NCBI GenBank assembly: GCA_020186115.1
Contig: WSYJ01000164.1
Coordinates: 310,001 to 374,000 of the forward strand
DNA from: Histomonas meleagridis
Lineage: Eukaryota; Parabasalia; Tritrichomonadida; Dientamoebidae
Reading direction: 5' to 3'
Length of the DNA: 64,000 nt
Part shown: positions 28,727 through 38,500 of the stretch, in pieces
Layout of the letters: every line of letters starts with the position of its first letter
How positions within the stretch are numbered: position 1 is the stretch's first letter
The notes under the pieces: model-generated
Database searches by the model: none
What the model was told of the DNA's origin: nothing
What the model saw: only the letters and a program-made list of their open reading frames with translations
Made by a program: the position numbers and the translations under genes

Positions 28727-30139
28727 TTACCCGAAAACAAGTGCAACATCATTAAATATTTCCTCTGATACAGAAACACTTTCCATGAATTCAAACAAGA
28801 CCTGAATATCTTCGCCTTCCAGCCAAAATTTAACATCGGGGATTTTTTTAGCTGAAATAACAATTGAGTTGAATATCATTTGGCTTGTTTCCCCTTCTGA
28901 AAAGCAATCCAAAAACTCCAATAGAAACTTCACCAAATTATTCTGATAAATGTATTCAACGTCTTCAATAGTACCATTTATTAAGCAAACGCATAATAAA
29001 TTTGATACAGATAACTTCAATTCAAAATTTGCATTTTCCAAAATCTCGGTGATATTAAGTGAAAAATTAACGCGAATCAAAAGCGAAATACAAAAAGGAA
29101 TTTTTTGCGTAATTTCCTTAAAAAGCATTAAAGTAATTATTTGGGTACATTGGAATTCACTATTTAGAAAATTATAAACAGATAAAAATGACTGCTCTGT
29201 TCCCATAATTCCATTACCGAAATAATCAATTAAATTTTGATCTTCTGTAAACGAAACCAAAAGATATAACAAGTGAAGAGAATAATAATGAACATTTTCA
29301 TTATTCGATATCTGCAAAAGATTCATTGATATATCGAAAATTTTTGGCGATATAAAGTTTCTATCATTAATAATTATTCCACATATTCCTTTTAATGACA
29401 TAGAATATGAATCGCTTATCATTTGATCGAAAATATAAAAATACGTATTTAACATTAATTCGCGGATTTGAATTGTCTTCATTTCATCACAAGAAAGTGT
29501 ACAAAGCATTGAAATTGTTGATAATGTTTTTATCGCCGATGAAATGTGATCTGAACTCGAATGAATGAATCTACACAACAACAGTACAACTTTTTCAACA
29601 ATTAAAACTTGGCCAAATTCAGTGGGTTTGGCGTAAAGATTTGAAAAAATGTCAAAAACATAACTCTTTGAAATGTCATCATAGAATTTGAATGATTTAT
29701 ACATTTGACTGATGACACTTTTCTTAAGACACCATTCACAAAGTTTGGTCGATTTGGAAGTGAAGTTGAAAATCGTTTCTAAGTACATATGAAGATATTC
29801 AAAATTACAATCTTTTTCATCATTATCAACGCAAAGAAAACGTGATATTCCCTCTATTATGCAATTTTGACGAATAATTGTTGAATATCTACGAAATGAA
29901 AATGCAGGAGAAAATTGATTAATTCGTATAAGGACTTGATTAAGGCGTTCAAAATCAATTTCATCCTGTGAGTGAAGGTATTCAAACTCATCGCAATGAT
30001 ATTGAAGTTCTTGAATTGGATAATCAGATGGATTAAATACGCCCTTTGGAACATTACTAGCGCTAATACTTTCGGGTTGAAAATCAAGCAATGTGCAAAA
30101 CAGCGGTGGGGAAATCGGTGTCTCCTTATACCCTTCCAT
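28727..30139 (-). CDS. ARM/HEAT-like repeat protein
   Basis: The 470-residue protein begins at a clear ATG (30139) with about 75 polar residues and continues as armadillo-like helix pairs. It has the same size and general pattern as the 8265, 19308 and 57974 products, suggesting a dispersed gene family. Cysteines are common (for example CEWCLKK) but not arranged as a zinc site. No catalytic or targeting motif is seen. Armadillo solenoids usually bind peptides; the partner is unknown. Confidence 0.75.
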   Translation of the reverse strand: MEGYKETPISPPLFCTLLDFQPESISASNVPKGVFNPSDYPIQELQYHCDEFEYLHSQDEIDFERLNQVLIRINQFSPAFSFRRYSTIIRQNCIIEGISRFLCVDNDEKDCNFEYLHMYLETIFNFTSKSTKLCEWCLKKSVISQMYKSFKFYDDISKSYVFDIFSNLYAKPTEFGQVLIVEKVVLLLCRFIHSSSDHISSAIKTLSTISMLCTLSCDEMKTIQIRELMLNTYFYIFDQMISDSYSMSLKGICGIIINDRNFISPKIFDISMNLLQISNNENVHYYSLHLLYLLVSFTEDQNLIDYFGNGIMGTEQSFLSVYNFLNSEFQCTQIITLMLFKEITQKIPFCISLLIRVNFSLNITEILENANFELKLSVSNLLCVCLINGTIEDVEYIYQNNLVKFLLEFLDCFSEGETSQMIFNSIVISAKKIPDVKFWLEGEDIQVLFEFMESVSVSEEIFNDVALVFG

Positions 30140-31082
30140 AGGATATGTTTGATGTGATTTTGGAGGATTTAATTCCTGACGATGGGAATATGAAGTGAAG
30201 TTGGTTCATGTGGGGAACGTTAAGGCAACAATATCATTTTCATCAGAGTAAATCTTTTAGCATTGATATAATATTTTTTTAAATTATATTTTATATGCTC
30301 TATTGAAGTAGTGCAACAATTACAATAAAAACGAAAATCAAAATGTTATTACATTTGACAAATTAAAAATATTTTTAGTTTTGAATATTTCGAGGTGAGA
30401 AACAACAGAAGAATCGCTTGGAGTTAGAGAGGAATTCGTGAGGACATATAAGGCACGAGATATATTAAGTTGTTTCAAATAATTTCGGAAATTAAAATTA
30501 TCTATCGATCTTATAATCATTACTTTTTGGTTTTATGTTTATGTTTATAAACATATTATTGATGTAATAAGTCGAATATTGCAAATTTTTCGATGGTGTT
30601 TTTTTTGAAAGTGCAAAAAGGTTTTTTTTATCACGCCACTTTTTGAAGCATATGCTGTCTTAATTTTTTGAGATCACTTTGAATATTTTGAGTTAGATAA
30701 CCTCAATTATTCTGTCCGATAACGGTTATTTGAAAGGATGAAGCCCGCATAAACAGTGATATTTTATTGACTATTACACCAAAAAGACATTAAACGCATT
30801 ATTTCTTTATTACAATATCACTTTATGTTATGCGCTCATAAAGCACAAAAATCTATCAATGGAAAACAACACTCAGGAAAACTTATCCCTGTAATACCAT
30901 AAAAAAAGTAGCGCTTTTGATCGTTACTCACATATTTTTATTCAAAAAATTTTACAATAAATATCCATTTTTTCAAGGGCTTTACACCAAATTGTATAGG
31001 GTCTTCACCTGTTTACGCCACGAGCCAAGCAAAGTCATTGAAAAATTGAGAGAAAGACGGTTGACTTGAACGGCTCACATTC
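30140..31082. other. Intergenic between divergent genes
   Basis: AT-rich sequence with the leaders of the ARM-like gene and glucokinase. A 60-codon frame at 30338-30520 (minus) has a somewhat protein-like C half but no recognisable family; I leave it uncalled. Confidence 0.45.
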
Positions 31083-32201
31083 ATGTTTTCCCAAGATCTC
31101 CTTAAGACTATGCTTTCATGGCCGAAAGCCAACAAGATTCCAATCTGCATTGGATGCGATGTCGGTGGTTCAGGAATCCGTGTACGTATTAGTAGCTTTC
31201 TTGACAAATCAAAAATTCTTGATCTTCCACACGCAAAGGCACAAAGCACAAAAGACCTTCTCAACATTATCGAAGAACTTAGAAAGTCATTAGATACAGC
31301 TATTCCATTTGAATGCAAAGGTGCTTCAATTGCTGTAGCTGGACCTATTACAAATGACACTGTCGTGTTCACAAACTGGCCTGGTCATCCTTCTGAAAGA
31401 ACACTTAAGCTTACACACCTTCCAAGTGAAATATTCCCACCTAATCGTTCAGCATTTCTTAATGATCTTGAAGCTGGCGCTTATGGCGTTATTGCTGCCA
31501 ATGAAGCAAAGATTCTTGAGGACCACTTCGAGCAAATGTGGCCTGAGAAAGCTCCAACTGGCCCATTAGTATCTCAAAATCGTACAGCAGTTCTTGCTCT
31601 TGGATCTGGCCTTGGAGTTGGCTTAATTATCAACACACCACTCCTTGGAAAGCCATTTGTTCTTCCAACCGAACTTGGACATCTTCAAATTCCGATAGTT
31701 GGTCATAATCATCCCGACCGCAAATATGAGAAACAATTATTCAAATACATCAGCGATCATTATTATAACGGAACTGACACCATCGAATACGAAGATATCG
31801 CTAGTGGACGTGGATTGGCATTATCTTATCAATACATATTCAAGCGCGACACAGGAAAGACACTCCCATTGGAATCCCTCAACGGCGGAGACATTGCTGC
31901 TCTTGCCCAAAAGGGAGATGCACAAGCCAAAGAAGCTATGTCAGTTCAAACTCAAATTTTACTCCGTTGCGCTAAAGCAGTTGCTACCTCTCTTTCATGC
32001 GACTCAGTTCTTCTTGCTCTTGATAACCAAGTAAAGAACAATTATTTGATGCATGAATATAAAGACAAGTTATGCAAAGAATTCTATCAATTCATCCGTC
32101 CTGACTGGATGAAGAACATTCGCGTTTATACTCAAACTAAGATCCTTAACTTCAACTTAATGGGCACAGATTACATGGCCCATGCACTTGCAGAAAAGTA
32201 A
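31083..32201 (+). CDS. Glucokinase (bacterial-type Glk family)
   Basis: The 372-residue protein has the family landmarks: CIGCDVGGSGIRVRI at the ATP phosphate-binding start, ASIAVAGPITND, the catalytic Asp in FLNDLEAGAYGV, ALGSGLGVGLI as the second phosphate/adenosine loop, and the sugar-binding Glu of PTELGHLQIP. It phosphorylates glucose to glucose-6-phosphate with ATP as the first step of glycolysis in the cytosol. Trichomonads are known to use such bacterial-type glucokinases instead of animal hexokinases. Length equals the known trichomonad enzymes. The ATG at 31083 is preceded by TCACATTC, an Inr-like sequence close to the start. Confidence 0.95.
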   Translation: MFSQDLLKTMLSWPKANKIPICIGCDVGGSGIRVRISSFLDKSKILDLPHAKAQSTKDLLNIIEELRKSLDTAIPFECKGASIAVAGPITNDTVVFTNWPGHPSERTLKLTHLPSEIFPPNRSAFLNDLEAGAYGVIAANEAKILEDHFEQMWPEKAPTGPLVSQNRTAVLALGSGLGVGLIINTPLLGKPFVLPTELGHLQIPIVGHNHPDRKYEKQLFKYISDHYYNGTDTIEYEDIASGRGLALSYQYIFKRDTGKTLPLESLNGGDIAALAQKGDAQAKEAMSVQTQILLRCAKAVATSLSCDSVLLALDNQVKNNYLMHEYKDKLCKEFYQFIRPDWMKNIRVYTQTKILNFNLMGTDYMAHALAEK

Positions 32202-32286
32202 AAAAAACCTCCAAAGTTTATATGGTTTATTTCTATCGGCGTTTTTGAAATGTGTTTTGAAATTTTGGTCAATGACCATAGACTAA

Positions 32287-34089
32287 ATGAGAAGAAATGA
32301 CATAAAGAAACAAAGGAAACAACAAATCAGAGAAGAGTTCAATGCAGAAGTGGATGAAATAAATGATAGATTAAATCAAATAGCTAAAAATAATTATATT
32401 GATTCGGATTTAACAGACGAATTTGACTCTTTGCCAATTCTTAAATCAACTAAAGAGGCTTTAAGAGCTAAAAAATTTGTAAAAATGAGCCCTATTCAAA
32501 AACAAAGTTTATTGTTCTCTTTATGTGGAAGAGATGTTATTGGTGCTGCAGAAACTGGAACTGGTAAAACTTTGGCTTTTGCAATACCGGTAATAGAGGT
32601 GCTTAAGAAAAATAAATGGTCTTCACATTCAGGTCTTGGTGCGATAATTATTTCACCAACTCGTGATTTGGCAGCACAAACTTATGAAGTTATTAAAGGA
32701 TTAATCCCTGAAACTGGCCTTAGTGTTGGTCTTGTAACTGGTGGTCTTGATTTTGAGCGTGAACAAGCAGCTCTTCCACAACTCAACATTATGATTGCAA
32801 CAGTTGGAAGACTTAAAGAACACATGAACAGTTCTGTTACTTTTAATGCAGACAATCTTCAAATTCTTGTTTTTGATGAAGCAGATCGTTTACTCGGAAA
32901 TGAATTTCTTAAAGATATCAAACAAATTGTTAAAGAACTTCCACGAAACAGACAAACGTTGTTATTTACAGCCACTGCCAACAAAGCCATCAAAGCTCTT
33001 TCCAAGATATCACTTCAAAGTCCAGTTCAAGTCTTAATAACAGAAAAACGTGAATCCGCAACGCCTGATAATCTTCTTCAATTTTACACCGTTGTTCCTA
33101 TTAGTGAGAAGTTCAACACGTTATTTTCTTTTCTTAAGTCACATAAGTCAAATAAAATGATTGTATTTTTAGAGACCATTAAAATGGTACGATATGTTTA
33201 TGAAGCATTTCGTCATCTTAAGCCAGGGCTTCCATTATTACACCTCACGGGTAAACAAAGCTCTGAACTCAGATTTACAACGTGTAAAGATTTTGCCAAA
33301 AAAGAACGAGGCGTCATTTTTACAACCGACGTAGCCGCCCGTGGCTTAGATTTCCCGGAGGTTAATTGGGTCATCCAAATGGACTGCCCCACGACGATAG
33401 AGACTTACATCCACCGCGTTGGCCGTACTGCGCGTTTTTACCAAGGTGGGAAGGCTTTAATGTTTTTAGCACCATCTGAAGTCGGTATAATCCCAAGGCT
33501 TGCTGATGCAAAGGTTGACATCAAGCCAATTCAAATTCAAGAATCAGAATTAATTAATATCAAACCTGATTTAGTTGACATATTAGCAAAGTTTTCAGAT
33601 GTAAAGCACCTCGCGATTAAAGCTTTTACAACTTACCTAAAAAGCGTTAAAAGACATAATGACGGAGAAGTCTTTAATTTCGATGAAATAGTTAAACAAA
33701 AAGATGAATTTGCTAGGTCATTTGGTTTGCTTGGAACACCAGTCATTTCAGTAAAATCAAAATCAAACGAAATAATTGAAATGCCAACCAAGCAAAATGA
33801 TGAAAATGTAGAAGAAAATGACATATTTTACACTGTTGTTGATGATGATTTAGATACAGAATTAGGTGAAAAAGAAGAAATTAAACCTAAAACTTTAGAA
33901 TACATTGGATCAGATTGTCCAATTTCAGAAGAAGAATATCAAAGTTGGAGAGAATACTTAAGGAACCTATTCAAGGATCAAAAGAATGTTAATAAAGGTA
34001 AGTGGAAAGGAAAGAAATCAGAAGAAACAGAAGAACCCGAAAACATAGAAGACGAAGCTGAAAGACTATTAATGCAACAACTTGAATAA
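32287..34089 (+). CDS. DEAD-box RNA helicase, DDX10/Dbp4 type
   Basis: The 600-residue protein has all helicase motifs: the Q-motif region (FVKMSPIQKQSL), AETGTGKT, SPTRDLAAQ, TVGRL, DEADRLL, FTATANK (Ser of the usual SAT replaced by Thr), IFTTDVAARGLDFPEVNWVIQMDCP and HRVGRTAR. The IQMDCP sequence and the following long C-terminal extension with a conserved helix (AIKAFTTYLKSVKRH) fit DDX10/Dbp4, a nucleolar helicase for small-subunit rRNA processing and U14 snoRNA release. A basic N terminus and a charged C-terminal tail agree. It follows glucokinase after 85 bp on the same strand. Confidence 0.92.
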   Translation: MRRNDIKKQRKQQIREEFNAEVDEINDRLNQIAKNNYIDSDLTDEFDSLPILKSTKEALRAKKFVKMSPIQKQSLLFSLCGRDVIGAAETGTGKTLAFAIPVIEVLKKNKWSSHSGLGAIIISPTRDLAAQTYEVIKGLIPETGLSVGLVTGGLDFEREQAALPQLNIMIATVGRLKEHMNSSVTFNADNLQILVFDEADRLLGNEFLKDIKQIVKELPRNRQTLLFTATANKAIKALSKISLQSPVQVLITEKRESATPDNLLQFYTVVPISEKFNTLFSFLKSHKSNKMIVFLETIKMVRYVYEAFRHLKPGLPLLHLTGKQSSELRFTTCKDFAKKERGVIFTTDVAARGLDFPEVNWVIQMDCPTTIETYIHRVGRTARFYQGGKALMFLAPSEVGIIPRLADAKVDIKPIQIQESELINIKPDLVDILAKFSDVKHLAIKAFTTYLKSVKRHNDGEVFNFDEIVKQKDEFARSFGLLGTPVISVKSKSNEIIEMPTKQNDENVEENDIFYTVVDDDLDTELGEKEEIKPKTLEYIGSDCPISEEEYQSWREYLRNLFKDQKNVNKGKWKGKKSEETEEPENIEDEAERLLMQQLE

Positions 34090-34675
34090 AATAACATAAA
34101 TATTTAAGTTAAATGTTTTTTATTCCTAATATCCGAAAATCTTCCCACTAAATCATATGGCAAGTTTGATCAAACTTACAGTATTAAATGTCAACGAATG
34201 ATAATTCTTGTATTAACCCACACTTTAGAAGAATATGGAGCGAAACATTCTAACGTCTTTGCTGTGTTTATCTCTCGATTTTTCATTTATGGGTAAATAT
34301 ATTATTTGCTCTTGAACATATGTTATTTAATGCCAAAAGGGTTTTTGTGAATCCGGATTTTACACAAAAGCTTGGACACAATATCTGATCCCACACCTTA
34401 ATTAATTAAACAAAAAGAGGATAAAATAAAATATTCAAAATCATGTTTTTATATATAACAAAATATTATATAGAAAGTATTTTTTCGGACCGGTTCTACT
34501 TTGATAACAAGTGTAGAAATCATTTGGATTTTTTAGCATGTCTCTCTGTAATATGAATTTGGATTCCCAACGTGCAAAATATAATAAAACTTTAATGCAA
34601 AAATATATAAAATTTAATATGAAAAGAGCCAAAATAAAATAAATTCTTAATAATTTATTATAAAATTAGTTTTTA

Positions 34676-35290
34676 TTATAGCCAATTATCTTCATCTTCT
34701 TTAACAATATTTGCAACTAAATAATTTACATTTTCATTTTGTATTTGATGTTATTGAATCTTTGAAGTGTAGTTTTGAATTCCAATAATTATCAAAACAA
34801 ATACAATTGATCCACAAATAATTCCGATTAAAGCTGATATCGTAATTCCATTCGATGGTTCATTTGAAACATAACTTATATGTGTGTAATAATTCCAATA
34901 ATAATTATAATATGTCGAGTAACAATTGTGTAATCATAAATATTATAAATAACGAAAATGATTTCGTTTGTGTCTCATAAATACCAAATGAATGCGTAAA
35001 TGATAATGAAATTGTTCATTTATACGAAAAGGATAACGTTATATCACTTTGAAGCGATTTTGTACATGTATTCGACTTCGTAAAAATGTTCAAATTAGTG
35101 TATGTATTCGATCTGATAAATGTCTTTGAATCTGAAAATTCTGAGTCTTCAATTAACTGAACCGAATGATTTTTATTAGTTATGTATGATGAAAACTATT
35201 AAAAGAAGAAACCACAATATCTCTTTTTTTATTACCAAAATGATAGCTGTACAGAATCATTTTTTCTCTTCTCATTAAAAGTAACTACAT
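34676..35290 (-). pseudogene. Relic of a Pmp-like surface protein (pre-membrane repeats, membrane segment, tail)
   Basis: Reading the minus strand down from about 35290, stretches of protein-like sequence (NVVTFNEKRKNDSVQLSF, then short S/T-x-x-F motifs such as FSDSKTF) lead to a clear membrane segment (GIICGSIVFVLIIIGI) and a polar tail ending EDEDNWL. Frames are broken by several stops, including one between membrane segment and tail. The S-x-x-F runs before a membrane segment recall trichomonad polymorphic-membrane-protein-like proteins. The rest of 34090-35591 shows no gene. Confidence 0.5.
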
Positions 35291-35591
35291 TTCCGCAAGA
35301 TGTCACTTACATTGTCATCATAATTTTATGATATTTTGTTCATTTAAAACACGTTACACAATATCTCATGTGCACTTTCATTTAAAATTAATATAAAGTA
35401 CTTTATTTTAGTATTATTAATCAAAATTAACTCGTTGGAGGTAATTACTTTAACCCCAAAAGTTCAACAACATTTAGTAACCCAATTTAAAAATGTTCAA
35501 TCAAAAAAAATTAATGCGTAAAATAGCATATTTTTCTTTGACTTGCTTTAAATGGATTACACGAAAGTGACACACATTAAGTGAAATTCAC

Positions 35592-38500
35592 TTATGAAAT
35601 ATAAGATGGCGACACGAGTAACCTATATTTCTCTAAAGCATTTTCGACATTTGGTAACATATGACCTGAATTTAATCTCCAGAATGTTTGCACGATATTT
35701 TGTAAGAACGAAGTTCTTGATCTTGGTTTAGTTTCTATTTCCAAAGCAAATATTTCGAATGCCTTTATTACACAAGGATCAACCTCATCGAACAAAGTTG
35801 CCTTTCTAAGGATTGCAGCAGCTTCCATTACGCTCATTTTCTCTTTATTTAAAGGAATAACTTTTAGAATTAAACCTAAAGGTAAAATCACTTGATAAAG
35901 AACGTTTTCATTTTTAACGTTATTTGCCAAGTCTGCAAAAATTTTGTACAACTTTTTCAATTCCTCTTTTGAAAGGGCGTGTAAAATCAATTGAATCATT
36001 TCTCTCAAATACCGCAACAATTTCAATTGCATCGGCACAGATAAAGTATCCAAAATGCCAACCGAAAGTTCAATCAAATTGATAGCATGGTTTGTTTTAC
36101 ATTCAAAGAAAGGGCTTACTAAGAAAAAGTAGAATGAATTTCCAAGGAAATCTTCTGTTGTAATATCAGCAGAATTTAATGAATTTATGACAAGATTAAA
36201 GTTTTCATAAATCAAAGGTAAAAATGATTCGATAACTAAGAAAGAAGAATTTGTTAAAAGGCTTAAAATTGTAGCGAAAATTTGTTGTGAAGTTTTTTGA
36301 GTTTCTTTAGCTTTAAATAATAAATTTCCGAGAGAAATTAAATTATTTCTTTTTATTTCCATTTCTTTACAATACATTGGAGAGTTCAAAGGTAAACAAG
36401 TTGATTCTATGATCAAAATATAAAATGTTATAATATCGATAATACCAGTAAAGTTATAATTTGTAATGTTTTTGAAATAAGGAATGATAAAAGTATTAAT
36501 AGCCATATCAATAGTATTAAAGAATAAAGAATATTGTAAAAATGAAATCTCGGAAAATAAATTAAAAATTTGTTTCCGTATTAAATTACCATTTGGTAAA
36601 GATTCTGCGTTTTTATAAAAGAATGTAATTGTAGGCTTTAGTCGTTGTATGTTAATACCAGTTAATATATGTAATGAAGGTAAACAAACAGCGTCAACAG
36701 TTTTTGTTGATTGATATGAAATTATTAGAAATGGTATTAAGAAATCATTTTGGAAATATAATGAATCATTACTATTCCAATATGATAATGACATTAAATA
36801 TCCTTGCATGAAATCTGATAATACTATTGCAATAGATTCTGTTAATTGTTCTTCAAATAACTTATGATAATATGGACTTAAATATTGTAATGAAATCGGT
36901 CCAATGATTTGTGCAATTAATTTCCAAAAGATTCGATGTGATGAATCTGAATATGCATCAACTTCATCTGTGGAAATAATCCATGATTTTAATATTAATG
37001 GTAATGATGTTAATAACGTTGGACAATTCGTCCAAAATTCTTCGTGAGTTATATCGATTTCATTCGAATATTTGAAATATCCATTACTTGGTAAATCAAA
37101 TATTTCGATATTTTCATCATAAATAAAATTATTTCCTTCATTTTGTATCGTGGAAATAATTTCTGGTACTGTTAACTCTTTAAGTTGTTCATCATGTTTA
37201 TCATCAATTAATAGTGATGGTAACTCATTAACTTTTATATCTTTTGTTATTTTCTTTTTAGTTTTTGTTGATTTTTGTTTGCGCTTTATAATGACACATA
37301 ATGCAGCATTAGCTTCTGATGAAATAATTTCTTCTTCTGATTGAACTTGTTCTATTAAATAATCAATAAGTTCTTGTGGTATATTAATTAAATGTTTTAA
37401 TGATGCTGCAACTATATATACTACAGACATATGCATAGTTCTATGTGTAAATGATTCGTCTTTAATTAATTTGATGATTTTTTGTAATAAATCTTCCCAA
37501 TGTTTAGAATGTTCTTTAGGTATTCCACAAGGAAATGAACATTCAACAGCAGAAGATACAAAAGTCCTTAAATTTTCAAATGTTTCTTGTTCATCAACAT
37601 CGAAATGTGAACATAAATGATATAATATTTGACATATCATTTCATCCCTTTGATATATTAAGTTAAATATTCCATGATAAGTAATGAAATCATTTAATTC
37701 ATCAATTGATATACTCATTAATTTAGGCATTGTTTCTTTCAAACATTCGATAATGATTGGTTGATATTCATTAATAACTTTATTTGTGAAAATACATGCT
37801 TCTGTACGTAATGAATGATAAGCTGAAAATCCTAATTGAAATATTTTTTTAACAAGTTTCTTAATGTTTTCTGTTACGGGAATAAAACATTGGAATCTTC
37901 GAACTTTCATATAATGTGAAAACTTAAATATTAATTCAAATCGATTATAACCTTTACGTACTGGTGATACACCAAATAATGATTGAATAAATAACTTAGA
38001 AAACTTATTAACTTCAAATATTTTCGGTAAAGAAGAAAAGAAATAATTTGCTAAACACATTGATTTCCTTAATATGATTTGATTATCAGGGAAATCATTC
38101 ATTAATCTTAAAATTACTTCACATGTTTTATCTTTAAATTCATTTCTTTCTTGGATTAATTCCTTAATGAAATATGGGGATTTTTGATATAATATTGGAA
38201 TAGTTGTTATATCACCATCACTTACATAAGGAATACACATTAATACACCTGATAATGCTTTAGTACTTTCTTTTAATGTCTCTATTATTTCTTTAGAATC
38301 ATTTGAAGTTAAAAGTTTATCAAGAATTGGATAAAATAAATATAATGAATAAAAATTGGCAGCTGTTGGATGTTGATAAAATTCATATTTATAATCTTTA
38401 AGTAACTTAGGATTATTAACTAATGGTATAACATTTACTTTAGTTGTTGAAAATGGTGATAAACTATTCGTTATAGATTCCCATGCTGCTTTTCGAATAT

